From the NCBI RefSeq assembly GCF_000196795.1, contig NC_014259.1, positions 4,088,544 to 4,152,543 of the forward strand: a stretch of 64,000 nucleotides of DNA. The letters are read 5' to 3'. This DNA is from Acinetobacter oleivorans DR1 (GTDB lineage Bacteria; Pseudomonadota; Gammaproteobacteria; Pseudomonadales; Moraxellaceae). The notes below the pieces were generated by a model that saw only the letters and a list, made by a program, of their open reading frames with translations, did no database searches and was not told the origin of the DNA. Every line of letters begins with the position of its first letter. The stretch's first letter is position 1. A program made the position numbers and the translations under genes. Positions 39,402 through 48,151 of the stretch are shown piece after piece.

Positions 39402-41342
39402 ATGGCAAAAATTATTGGTATTGACTTAGGTACTACCAACTCATGCGTTGCTGTACTTGAAGGCGATAAAGTAAAAGTAATCGAAAACGCTGAAGGCGCA
39501 CGTACAACTCCATCGATCATCGCTTATAAAGATGGCGAGATCTTAGTAGGTCAAAGTGCTAAGCGTCAGGCAGTAACTAACCCGAAAAATACATTATTCG
39601 CTATTAAGCGTTTAATTGGTCGTCGTTATGAAGACCAAGCGGTACAAAAAGATATCGGTCTTGTACCTTACAAAATCATCAAAGCTGACAATGGTGATGC
39701 TTGGGTTGAAGTAAACGACAAAAAATTAGCACCTCAACAGATCTCTGCTGAAATCTTGAAAAAGATGAAAAAAACTGCAGAAGACTATTTAGGTGAAACA
39801 GTTACAGAAGCAGTTATTACCGTTCCTGCTTACTTTAACGATGCTCAACGTCAAGCAACTAAAGATGCTGGTAAAATCGCTGGCTTAGACGTTAAACGTA
39901 TCATTAACGAACCAACTGCTGCTGCACTTGCGTTCGGTATGGACAAAAAAGAAGGCGATCGTAAAGTTGCAGTTTACGACTTAGGTGGTGGTACTTTTGA
40001 CGTATCAATCATTGAAATCGCAGACCTTGATGGTGACCAACAAATCGAAGTGTTATCAACAAACGGTGATACTTTCCTTGGTGGTGAAGACTTTGATAAC
40101 GCATTGATTGAATTCTTGGTTGAAGAATTTAAGAAAGAACAAAGTGTGAACTTGAAAAATGATCCACTTGCGTTACAACGTTTGAAAGAAGCTGCTGAAA
40201 AAGCAAAAATTGAGCTTTCTTCATCAAATGCAACTGAAATTAACCTTCCATATATCACTGCCGATGCAACTGGTCCTAAACACTTAGTGATCAATGTAAC
40301 ACGTGCAAAACTTGAAGGTTTAGTTGCTGATTTAGTTGCTCGTACAATTGAGCCTTGCCGTATCGCGCTTAAAGATGCTGGTCTTTCGACTTCTGACATC
40401 TCTGACGTAATCTTGGTTGGTGGTCAGTCTCGTATGCCACTTGTACAACAAAAAGTACAAGAATTCTTTGGTAAAGAGCCACGTAAAGACGTGAACCCTG
40501 ACGAAGCAGTTGCAATCGGTGCTGCGATTCAAGGTGCAGTATTGTCTGGTGACAAAACTGACGTTCTTTTATTAGACGTAACACCATTAACTTTAGGTAT
40601 TGAAACAATGGGTGGTGTATTAACACCAATCATTGAGAAAAACACGACGATTCCTGCGAAGAAATCACAAGTGTTCTCTACTGCTGCTGACAACCAGCCT
40701 GCTGTAGATATTTCTGTTTACCAAGGTGAACGTAAGATGGCTCAACAAAACAAATTGTTGGGTAACTTCCAATTAGGTGACATTCCGCCTGCTCCACGCG
40801 GTGTGCCACAAATTGAAGTATCTTTCGACATCAATGCTGATGGTATCTTGAAAGTATCTGCTAAAGATAAGAGCACTGGTAAAGAGCAATCGATCCAGAT
40901 TAAAGCAAACTCAGGTTTGTCTGATGCTGAAATCGAAGCAATGATTAAAGATGCAGAAGCGAATGCTGAAGAAGATCGTAAGTTTGAAGAACTTGCAAAA
41001 GCTCGTAACGAAGCTGATGCATTAATTTCAAGCTCGAACAAAGCAGTTAAAGATCTTGGTGACAAAGTTACTGAAGATGAAAAAACAGCTGTAAGCACTG
41101 CCGTTTCTGAACTTGAAGCAGCAACAAAAGAAAATGATGTTGAAGATATCAAAGCTAAAACTGAAGCTTTACAAAACATCTTGATGCCTATCACTCAACG
41201 TGCTTATGAACAAGCGCAACAAGCTGGTGGCGCAGAAGGCTTTGATCCAAATGCATTCCAAGGTGGCGATGCTGGTCAACAAAAAGCTGATGATGGCGTT
41301 GTAGATGCTGAGTTCACTGAAGTTAAAGATGACAAAAAATAA
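39402..41342 (+). CDS. dnaK: Molecular chaperone DnaK (Hsp70)
   Basis: A 646-residue Hsp70. The nucleotide-binding domain has IIGIDLGTTNSCVAVLEG (4-21), VPAYFNDAQRQATKDAG and VAVYDLGGGTFDVSI. The substrate-binding domain starts after the linker DVLLLDVTPLTLGIE (near 387). The helical lid is followed by a C-terminus ending in EFTEVKDDKK. Length is normal. It has its own heat-shock-like promoter and terminator; dnaJ does not follow directly. Confidence 0.97.
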   Translation: MAKIIGIDLGTTNSCVAVLEGDKVKVIENAEGARTTPSIIAYKDGEILVGQSAKRQAVTNPKNTLFAIKRLIGRRYEDQAVQKDIGLVPYKIIKADNGDAWVEVNDKKLAPQQISAEILKKMKKTAEDYLGETVTEAVITVPAYFNDAQRQATKDAGKIAGLDVKRIINEPTAAALAFGMDKKEGDRKVAVYDLGGGTFDVSIIEIADLDGDQQIEVLSTNGDTFLGGEDFDNALIEFLVEEFKKEQSVNLKNDPLALQRLKEAAEKAKIELSSSNATEINLPYITADATGPKHLVINVTRAKLEGLVADLVARTIEPCRIALKDAGLSTSDISDVILVGGQSRMPLVQQKVQEFFGKEPRKDVNPDEAVAIGAAIQGAVLSGDKTDVLLLDVTPLTLGIETMGGVLTPIIEKNTTIPAKKSQVFSTAADNQPAVDISVYQGERKMAQQNKLLGNFQLGDIPPAPRGVPQIEVSFDINADGILKVSAKDKSTGKEQSIQIKANSGLSDAEIEAMIKDAEANAEEDRKFEELAKARNEADALISSSNKAVKDLGDKVTEDEKTAVSTAVSELEAATKENDVEDIKAKTEALQNILMPITQRAYEQAQQAGGAEGFDPNAFQGGDAGQQKADDGVVDAEFTEVKDDKK

Positions 41343-41355
41343 TTTGTTTCTTTAA

Positions 41356-41387
41356 TAAAAAAACCGCGCTTAGGCGCGGTTTTTTAT
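41356..41387 (+). terminator. Terminator of dnaK
   Basis: AAAAAACCGCGC-TTAG-GCGCGGTTTTTT hairpin 14 bp past the dnaK stop. The 285 bp that follow to the next gene are very AT-rich; nothing else is evident there. Confidence 0.92.
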
Positions 41388-41672
41388 TATTTACAAAAAA
41401 TAACAATACGTTTTTTCATATATTTTTAAATTATTTAATGTCAAAAAGGTCAATTATAAAAACTAATGTATTCATTATAAAAAAGATTTTCTAAACTAAA
41501 ATACATTGTTACTTATTACATTAATTATTCCATTATTGCCAAGTCTAAAAACATCTTTTTAAATTTTTCTACCAAGATCACAAAGCTCTCCCACTCTCCT
41601 GTACTTTTTATCATTTTGACGAATTAAATTAAGTAGCTAACAATAAGATTTTATTTATATTTTTATTTTGCC

Positions 41673-42590
41673 ATGAAAACATTTCTATGGTGGGGATTAA
41701 GCTTATGTTTATGCATAGGCTTTCAAACGACGAGCTTTGCTCAAAATAATTTAGCAATGGGTTCCTCTAATCAACCTTTAAGGTATCGAATTGCTTTTAT
41801 TGATCCACGGTTTCAATTAACTCGAGAAAAATTAGTTGAGATTAGCCAACAAGCTGCTGAAATCTGGCATAAAGAGACTGGAAAAACCTATTTTATCTAT
41901 GATTCAGAAGCTCAGTTGGTAATTAACTTAATTTATGATGATCATCAGCTGATGAAAAGCGAGCAACAGGTAAATTTGGATGCACTTTTGCAAAAGCAGG
42001 AAGTATGGCGTCTTAAAAATGAAGAAATTATTTTAAATAAACAAGAGATTGATCAGCTATCGTCTGATTTAAACAAAAGAAAGATCAATCTGAAAGCTGA
42101 GTTTGAGCAATATGAACAAGACGTAATACGCTTTAACCAAGGAGAACATCGATACTATCGTGCCGATGAGCTAAAAGAGCAGCAAAATCAACTCCAGCAA
42201 AAATCTAGAAATCTACAAAACGAATCAAATAGTTTAAATTATAAAATTCAACTACTTAATCTAAAAATTAGGGAGTTCAATCAAGAGCAAAATGATTTAA
42301 GCTCTCTAAAAACACGATTCAAACTTGAACAAAAAGCCAGTATTCAACCCTTCCATAAAGGCTTATTCAGCCAAAACCAAATTCAAATTTACGGTTACGC
42401 TTCTTTAAATGATTTACGTTTAACCCTTGCTCATGAGTTTGGCCATGCATTAGGACTAAAACATACTACTGATCCTAAATCATTAATGTATCCACGATTA
42501 AAAGAGCAAGATATCCATAATTTCAAATTAACAAATTCAGATTTAGAGTTATTAGGCTCAATTTATAGTTCAATTAAGGAAAATCATTAA
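41673..42590 (+). CDS. Matrixin-like secreted zinc metalloprotease with coiled-coil middle (copy 1)
   Basis: A 305-residue exported protein (signal peptide about 1-23, ending TTSFA). Residues 35-90 (LRYRIAFIDPRFQLTREKLVEISQQAAEIWHKETG) match the start of matrixin-type catalytic domains. The protease continues only at about 235-305, with the zinc motif HEFGHALGLKH (254-264) and the Met-turn SLMYP. Between them lies an insertion of about 130 residues rich in Gln, Glu, Lys, Leu and Asn that reads as a long antiparallel coiled coil. A close paralogue follows after 186 bp. The ATG has no strong ribosome site. Confidence 0.85.
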   Translation: MKTFLWWGLSLCLCIGFQTTSFAQNNLAMGSSNQPLRYRIAFIDPRFQLTREKLVEISQQAAEIWHKETGKTYFIYDSEAQLVINLIYDDHQLMKSEQQVNLDALLQKQEVWRLKNEEIILNKQEIDQLSSDLNKRKINLKAEFEQYEQDVIRFNQGEHRYYRADELKEQQNQLQQKSRNLQNESNSLNYKIQLLNLKIREFNQEQNDLSSLKTRFKLEQKASIQPFHKGLFSQNQIQIYGYASLNDLRLTLAHEFGHALGLKHTTDPKSLMYPRLKEQDIHNFKLTNSDLELLGSIYSSIKENH

Positions 42591-42670
42591 AGTTAAATAA
42601 TTAAAAAAACTAAATAAAACCAAACTAAATGAATTTTTTCTAAAAAATAATTTGGCATTTGGTAAAAAAT

Positions 42671-42692
42671 AATGAGACTAAAGTCTCATTTA
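42671..42692 (+). terminator. Hairpin between the two matrixin genes
   Basis: TAATGAGACT and AGTCTCATTTA form a perfect 9-10-bp stem with a two-base loop and a T-rich tail, so the two proteases probably have separate transcripts or partial readthrough. Confidence 0.6.
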
Positions 42693-42776
42693 TTTATTTG
42701 AATCGTACGTTTTTTGATTGATTTTTCACTTTATATTCTTATAATACGTTTTTTTTAAAATCTCCCCCCTTCAATT

Positions 42777-43682
42777 ATGCGTTTAACATCTTTGTTATTA
42801 GGCGTAGCCTTTGCTTTTTCTAATTTTCAGGCTAATGCTAATCTTGCTACTCCAGCTCACACTCAAATTCAGCAAAAAGCAGGTCAACATTTGACTTACA
42901 AAATTGCTGATATTGATCCACGTTTTGGTTTAAGCCAAGACCAATTAATTCAAATTAGCCAACAAGCTGCGGACATTTGGAAGCAAGGTACTGGACAGGA
43001 TTATTTTACTTATGATCCAAATGCAAAGTTAGAAATTCGTTTAGTTTACGATAATAGCCAGAGTCGTTCTGAACAGCGTCAAAAAATTGCTGCTCAGTTT
43101 CAGCAAGAACAGCAACGTGTAATTGATGAACAGCAACAAATTAAGCAATTGAAACAAACTCTTGGCCAAACTCAATCTGATCTTGAAAATAAGAAGCAGA
43201 TTTTGAATGGCAAATTGAAAAATCTTGACGAGCAAATGATGCAGCTTAACCAAGGCAAATTAGCACCTGAATACAGTGCTAAATCTTTGGCTAAAACTCA
43301 GAAAGATTTGCAAAAACAAACTGTTGCTTTAAAGAAAGAAATTGCTGCATATAATGAGCAAGCTAAAGATTTAAATGTCAAAGTTACTCACTTTAATCAG
43401 ATTAACAATGAGTTCAACAATTCATTGACCCAATTTAAGCAAAATGCCCAAGCTGATGTCTTTAAAAAAGGTATTTATAATGGCAAGCAAATTGTGATTT
43501 ATGAGTTTAAGTCTATTGATGATTTACGTTTAACAATTGCTCATGAGTTAGGACATGCGCTTGGTTTAAAACATAGCGATCAACCAAATGCATTAATGTA
43601 CTCAGTACGTAAAGATGGTGACAGAAAAGTCACTGGTCTTACAGATGCTGATCGTGATCTATTAAGTGCTTTACCTCAATAA
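42777..43682 (+). CDS. Matrixin-like secreted zinc metalloprotease with coiled-coil middle (copy 2)
   Basis: A 301-residue paralogue of the preceding gene with signal peptide MRLTSLLLGVAFAFSNFQANA. The same three-part layout is seen: LTYKIADIDPRFGLSQDQLIQISQQAADIW, a Gln/Lys/Leu-rich coiled-coil insertion of about 130 residues, and HELGHALGLKH (256-266) with the Met-turn ALMYS. The catalytic Glu and three His are intact in both copies. The insertions differ far more than the catalytic ends. Substrate unknown; a processed or surface-attached protease is possible. Confidence 0.86.
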   Translation: MRLTSLLLGVAFAFSNFQANANLATPAHTQIQQKAGQHLTYKIADIDPRFGLSQDQLIQISQQAADIWKQGTGQDYFTYDPNAKLEIRLVYDNSQSRSEQRQKIAAQFQQEQQRVIDEQQQIKQLKQTLGQTQSDLENKKQILNGKLKNLDEQMMQLNQGKLAPEYSAKSLAKTQKDLQKQTVALKKEIAAYNEQAKDLNVKVTHFNQINNEFNNSLTQFKQNAQADVFKKGIYNGKQIVIYEFKSIDDLRLTIAHELGHALGLKHSDQPNALMYSVRKDGDRKVTGLTDADRDLLSALPQ

Positions 43683-43702
43683 TTAAGGACTTGATATAAA
43701 AT

Positions 43703-43730
43703 GATGTATCTATTTCTAGGTAGATACATC
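43703..43730. repeat. Hairpin after second matrixin gene
   Basis: GATGTATCTA and TAGATACATC form a perfect 10-bp stem with an 8-base loop, 20 bp past the stop. No T-run follows, so it may protect the mRNA end or bind a protein rather than terminate. Confidence 0.5.
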
Positions 43731-43795
43731 GAAATTCATATCAAAGTCATGTTATTGTGGTCATAAGAGCTAACTAAAATAGAATGGAGATCAAG

Positions 43796-44158
43796 ATGAG
43801 TTACTATCATATCCTGATTGAAGTAAATGATCATATCAGCACAATTGAACAAACACGTGATATTGAACTGTTTGATATTATTGAAATTAAACCATACCTC
43901 CATTCTATTCTAATTCCCTTTTTCAATGAGCATGAAATCGAGCTTGAAGATGAAAATATCGAATATAAAGATATTCTACATCTTGAAGTGAAACAGACTC
44001 TATTACCGATTGAACATTTAATTGAAGAAGAACAAAAGCAATTACCAAGTGATACAGATGTTACGATCACAGCGTATGAAATCTTTAATGATCGAGATTT
44101 AAGCCAAGATGTGACTTCAGTTATTTTTGATATTTTGGAAGCGGTAAAATTAGATTAG
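43796..44158 (+). CDS. Small acidic protein of unknown function, 120 aa
   Basis: The ATG at 43796 has GGAG eight bases upstream; an in-frame site at 43784 lies before that RBS. The protein begins MSYYHILIEVNDHISTIEQTRDIELFDI and is strongly acidic, rich in Glu, Asp, Ile and Leu, without signal peptide or membrane segment. It looks cytoplasmic and globular. I recognise no family. It follows the matrixin pair on the same strand after 113 bp and has a strong terminator. Confidence 0.75.
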   Translation: MSYYHILIEVNDHISTIEQTRDIELFDIIEIKPYLHSILIPFFNEHEIELEDENIEYKDILHLEVKQTLLPIEHLIEEEQKQLPSDTDVTITAYEIFNDRDLSQDVTSVIFDILEAVKLD

Positions 44159-44180
44159 CAATCTAATACAAATACTTATA

Positions 44181-44211
44181 AAAAAAGGTCTGCACATGCA
44201 GACCTTTTTTA
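44181..44211. terminator. Terminator between acidic protein and lytic transglycosylase genes
   Basis: AAAAAAGGTCTGCA and TGCAGACCTTTTTT form a long stem at a convergent junction. Confidence 0.9.
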
Positions 44212-44221
44212 TATCTTCATT

Positions 44222-45514
44222 TTATTGCATCATTTTTTGGGCTTGTTCTTGGCGAAATGCGCGTAAGATTTGTTGCCCTGCTCGTCCTGATGGATTTAAA
44301 CCTAAACGAGTTTGCTCCTGACGAATAGCTACACGGGTTTTATCCCCAATAAGACCATCAACTGCACCAATATCGTAGCCGCGATTAATCAAAAACTGTT
44401 GGATTTCACGACGTTCAGCGCGTGAAGTTCCTGGATCATCAGTTGGCCAAGAGGTTGCAAAAGGACGAGCGCCTTTTAAACGATCAGATAGATGGGCAAT
44501 GGCAAGACCATAACTTTCCGCTGCGTTATAACTGTAGATAGCATCAAAATTCTTAAATACTAAAAATACTGGACCATTTACACCTGCCGGTGCCATTAAA
44601 CCTGCCGACGTACTGCCAGATAAAGGCCCTTGAACAAGTGGAGAGCCGTCAATTCGAGTTACCCCTCGTGCACTCCAGCTACTTAATGCTTTCTTTGAGC
44701 GTCGCCCTTCTCCATCAATTGACATGCCTTGAGGAACTTTTACTTCAAAACCCCATGGCATTCCTGTTTGCCAACCAGCTTTATTTAAGAAATTAGCCGT
44801 TGATGCTAATGCATCTGCAGTACTTGATACTAAATCGCGACGACCATCTCCATCAAAATCAACAGCTAAACGTTCATAGGTCGATGGCATAAATTGCGTA
44901 TGTCCAAATGCCCCAGCCCAAGAACCTTTCAGTTGATCTTCGGTTAAATCACCGCGCTGTAAAATACGCATGGTGGCAAAAAATTCAGTACGGAAATAAC
45001 TTTGTCGACGACCTTCACAACTTAAAGTTCCGAGCGCTTGTAATAAAGGATATTTTCCAGAAATATCACCAAAATTACTTTCTACCCCCCACACTGCCAC
45101 GATTGTTTCTGGTGGCACGCCGTAAGTTTGAGAAGCACGATTTAAAACATCGCGATGTTGCGCCAGTTTTTGTTTTCCAAGCTCAACACGCTCTTCATCG
45201 ACTAAGCCAGAAAGATAATCCCAAATTGGTGTCGAAAATTCTGGTTGATAGTTTAATTTATCAATAACTGAATAATCTGGAGTTAAGTTTTGAGTATAAC
45301 GGTCATAAGTTGCTCCCGAGACTCCCGCAGCAATTGCTTGAGAACGTAAATTTGCCAAACAACTTTGGAAATTATTATTAGGCGTATAATCTTCGCTAGT
45401 TACTACTGGAACAGTAGCATTGCTAGATATTGTAGAACCATTAATTACGAGCTCTGCTTGAGCCTGAGTCATTGCTAAAAATACAGAGCCAACAATACAA
45501 GAAAAACGTCGCAT
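44222..45514 (-). CDS. Lytic murein transglycosylase (MltB/SLT_2 family) with peptidoglycan-binding domain
   Basis: A 430-residue exported protein (signal peptide about 1-20, MRRFSCIVGSVFLAMTQAQA). The catalytic domain spans roughly 45-350, with the catalytic Glu in AVWGVESNFGDISG (near 148) and the SWAGAFGHTQFMPSTYERLAVD segment. A C-terminal PG_binding_1 domain (REIQQFLINRGYDIGAVDGLIGDKTRVAI) covers 365-425. It cleaves peptidoglycan glycan strands forming 1,6-anhydro ends, the entry to the recycling pathway served by MupP and Mpl elsewhere in this window. Confidence 0.9.
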   Translation of the reverse strand: MRRFSCIVGSVFLAMTQAQAELVINGSTISSNATVPVVTSEDYTPNNNFQSCLANLRSQAIAAGVSGATYDRYTQNLTPDYSVIDKLNYQPEFSTPIWDYLSGLVDEERVELGKQKLAQHRDVLNRASQTYGVPPETIVAVWGVESNFGDISGKYPLLQALGTLSCEGRRQSYFRTEFFATMRILQRGDLTEDQLKGSWAGAFGHTQFMPSTYERLAVDFDGDGRRDLVSSTADALASTANFLNKAGWQTGMPWGFEVKVPQGMSIDGEGRRSKKALSSWSARGVTRIDGSPLVQGPLSGSTSAGLMAPAGVNGPVFLVFKNFDAIYSYNAAESYGLAIAHLSDRLKGARPFATSWPTDDPGTSRAERREIQQFLINRGYDIGAVDGLIGDKTRVAIRQEQTRLGLNPSGRAGQQILRAFRQEQAQKMMQ

Positions 45515-46170
45515 ATTATCCCAGTTTCAATTTTTGAATTTAAATTTTTAAGTACCATACCATTATGAGTCTAAAATTTCAGAGAGAAAACGTAAATTTG
45601 AATTCATAATCTCTTCTTTAAATTCATTTTCAGTGTTTTAAATTCAAATTTCCCACTTTATTTTAAATTTAAAACTTCCCCGATGTGCATCACCAGTTTT
45701 GAATTCAAAACAATAGCGCATAGTTTAAATTCAAAAGTCTTACTTTAAATTTAAACTATAATGCAGGCGTTTCTGTGGATAAACTTATCCACAATCGAGC
45801 AAAAACAGCACTATTTATTGATTCCATTCTATATTTCATTATTCTTTACGACATAAGAAGTCTAAGCAACCGAACAATGTATCTTTTTAAATTCAAAAAT
45901 CACGCAATAATTTAAATTCAAACTTACCGCGTTATTTTAAATTTAAAACACTTCAACAAACACCATTAATTTTTGAATTCAAAAACCATGAACTCTATCA
46001 TCAGCTACAAATCAAACTCTATTGTGGATAACTAACTTTAAATTCAAAACAATCAAGCTTCACTTTTTAAATTTAAAAATACCATTAATATTTAAATTCA
46101 AAAATTCCTATAAAAAGTTATCCACAAACAAAAATTACTCAGGATTTATTATTTTTTAAATTTAAAAGAT
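45515..46170. other. DnaA-box and TTTRAATTYAAA repeat region, candidate replication-origin locus
   Basis: No coding frame. Four perfect DnaA boxes are present: 45774-45782 (minus), 45785-45793 (plus; the first two are head to head, 2 bases apart), 46023-46031 (minus) and 46118-46126 (plus). Fourteen exact copies of TTTRAATTYAAA occur at 45533, 45637, 45662, 45698, 45724, 45744, 45886, 45911, 45936, 45972, 46037, 46066, 46091 and 46155, plus two imperfect ones near 45597 and 45618. The motif is near-palindromic and very AT-rich. DnaA boxes with AT-rich repeats are what an oriC shows, but function is inference; dnaA itself lies beyond the right end of the window. Confidence 0.7.
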
Positions 46171-46201
46171 AAAAAAAGCGATCCGAAGATCGCTTTTTTT
46201 T
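46171..46201 (-). terminator. Terminator of purEK
   Basis: AAAAAAAGCGATC-CGAA-GATCGCTTTTTTTT hairpin 16 bp past the purK stop; symmetrical, so it also insulates the repeat region on its left. Confidence 0.92.
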
Positions 46202-46216
46202 AGAATTAGAAATGCT

Positions 46217-47338
46217 TTAGAGAGTCATATCTGCTGTTAAAGCGAGTGGTTCTGGCAAAATTTCTGCTAATTGACGGCATAAATTCGTCAATTCATTACT
46301 ATCCACAGGCATTAAAGTGATATGGCCTAACTTACGGCCAGCACGTTCAGACTTGTTATAAAGATGTAGATGAGCACCATTTAAGGCAAGTACATCTTCA
46401 GTTTTAGGATGCTGACCAATAATATTGATCATAACCGTTGGGCGAACAACGTCTGTTGAACCCAATGGTAGACCTGCAACAGCTCGAATATGGTTTTCAA
46501 ACTGAGAACAAACAGCGCCTTCAATGGACCAGTGACCTGAGTTATGCACACGTGGTGCCATCTCATTTGCACATAAGCCTTGTTCTGTCACAAATAGCTC
46601 TAGAGTTAACACACCAACATAGTTGAGGTGATTCAACAAACGAGTAATGTAGCCTTGAGCCACAGGTTGCAAAGCTTCGCTATTCGGTGCTGGAACAATT
46701 GAATGCGATAAAATGCCATTATGATGGTGATTTTCAGCCAGTGGCCAAGTTTTTACTTCACCATTTTGGCCGCGCACCGCAATAATTGAAACTTCACGAG
46801 AGAATTTAACAAAGCTTTCGGCAACTAAACTTTTTGCAGGACCAAGTTCAGCCCACGCCGTATCAATCTGGTCTTCTGAACGAAGTACAAACTGACCTTT
46901 ACCGTCATATCCACCAGTTGCAGTCTTAAGCACAATCGGTAAACCAAGCTCAGCAACAGCCTTTTTCAAGCTTTCTAGACTATCTACAGCACGATACGGC
47001 GCAACAGGAATAGTAAGCTCATCAAACAGTGCTTTTTCTGACAAACGATTTTGCGCAGTTGCTAAAGCAACACGGGGAGGGTGCAATGCTTTGGTTTGTG
47101 TTAAAACATCTACATCTTCAACGGGCGTATTTTCAAACTCAAGACTAAAAACATCAGCACTTTCAATAAACTGCTTTAAGCCTTGCTCATCTTGGCTAGA
47201 AAAGACTTGGCCTAAAACACCTGCTGGACAATCTCTATTTGCTTCAAAAAAAGTACACTGAATATTTAATGGTAACGCCGCTTGAGCCATCATTCGACCC
47301 AGTTGCCCACCACCAAAAATACCGATAGTTTTATCCAT
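46217..47338 (-). CDS. purK: 5-(carboxyamino)imidazole ribonucleotide synthase
   Basis: A 373-residue ATP-grasp enzyme of purine synthesis. The N-terminus IGIFGGGQLGRMMAQAA is typical of PurK, and the ATP-grasp core includes LKTATGGYDGKGQFV near 147-161 and NEMAPRVHNSGHW near 263-275. It makes N5-CAIR from AIR, bicarbonate and ATP for PurE, encoded immediately upstream with a 9-bp gap. Length is normal. Confidence 0.95.
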   Translation of the reverse strand: MDKTIGIFGGGQLGRMMAQAALPLNIQCTFFEANRDCPAGVLGQVFSSQDEQGLKQFIESADVFSLEFENTPVEDVDVLTQTKALHPPRVALATAQNRLSEKALFDELTIPVAPYRAVDSLESLKKAVAELGLPIVLKTATGGYDGKGQFVLRSEDQIDTAWAELGPAKSLVAESFVKFSREVSIIAVRGQNGEVKTWPLAENHHHNGILSHSIVPAPNSEALQPVAQGYITRLLNHLNYVGVLTLELFVTEQGLCANEMAPRVHNSGHWSIEGAVCSQFENHIRAVAGLPLGSTDVVRPTVMINIIGQHPKTEDVLALNGAHLHLYNKSERAGRKLGHITLMPVDSNELTNLCRQLAEILPEPLALTADMTL

Positions 47339-47347
47339 CTCAGCCTC

Positions 47348-47863
47348 TTAAACCTGACCCGGAATATTTTTGCTTGCAACTTTATCAGTTTGCGCAGCGC
47401 GGAAATCAGCAACATTTTTTGCGATTTCAGGACGAGTTAAACCTAAGATTTGTGCCGCCATAATTGCAGCATTCGTCGCACCTGCTGGACCAATCGCTAA
47501 AGTACCTACTGCGATACCAGCTGGCATTTGTACGATTGAAAGCAAAGAATCTACGCCATTTAAAATTGATGATTTCACTGGCACACCCAAAACTGGTAAA
47601 TCAGTTTTTGCAGCACACATTCCAGGTAAATGCGCTGCACCACCAGCACCAGCAATAATTACTTGAATACCACGATCACGCGCAGTTTCTGCGTATTCAA
47701 ATAAACGGTCTGGAGTACGATGAGCAGATACCACTTCCGCTTCAAATGGGACACCAAGCTGTTTAAGCATATTGGCTGTGTTTTCGAGAGTTGCCCAATC
47801 GGATTGAGAACCCATAATAATTCCAACGAGAGGTTGAGCGTCTTGTGCTGCGGCCGCATTCAT
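47348..47863 (-). CDS. purE: N5-carboxyaminoimidazole ribonucleotide mutase
   Basis: A 171-residue PurE class I mutase. VGIIMGSQSDWATLENTA near 13-30 and VISAHRTPDR-type EVVSAHRTPDRLFEYA near 58-73 carry the catalytic Ser, Asp and His. GAGGAAHLPGMCAAKTDLPVLGVP follows. It converts N5-CAIR to CAIR. First gene of the purEK operon, with a TATAAT-like -10 about 80 bp upstream. Confidence 0.95.
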   Translation of the reverse strand: MNAAAAQDAQPLVGIIMGSQSDWATLENTANMLKQLGVPFEAEVVSAHRTPDRLFEYAETARDRGIQVIIAGAGGAAHLPGMCAAKTDLPVLGVPVKSSILNGVDSLLSIVQMPAGIAVGTLAIGPAGATNAAIMAAQILGLTRPEIAKNVADFRAAQTDKVASKNIPGQV

Positions 47864-47941
47864 TGCTAATGTTCCAGAGACAAAAGTAAAAGAAGATAAA
47901 TCTCGACGAGAGCCAAGTTTTAAATGGTTCGGAAGCCCATT

Positions 47942-47947
47942 ATTATA
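47942..47947 (-). promoter_or_regulatory. Candidate -10 box of purEK
   Basis: On the minus strand this reads TATAAT, 79 bp before the purE ATG. Seventeen bases upstream is TTTCGT, a poor -35. The remaining gap to the next gene at 48152 shows nothing else. Confidence 0.45.
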
Positions 47948-48151
47948 GACTGATTTTTCATCTCACGAAAATTTAACTGACCAGCTCTGCGAATATTTTT
48001 AATCTCTTCAAAAAATGTCATGGTTTAACAAGGACACATTCTCAATTTTTATTAATATTATTTAAACATCCTGCAAGATAAACAGGCATTTGGAAGAGCA
48101 ATGGCTTATTGCAAAGTAGAATAAATCATTTAATTCACAAGCCATTGCAGC

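Noticed and set aside
39974..41194. Long open frames antisense to dnaK
   Set aside because: Typical shadows of a highly codon-biased gene; no start signals or independent features.
45533..46166. CRISPR-like array
   Set aside because: The repeated unit is only 12 bp and near-palindromic, the intervals are irregular (about 20 to 130 bp), and no cas genes are present.
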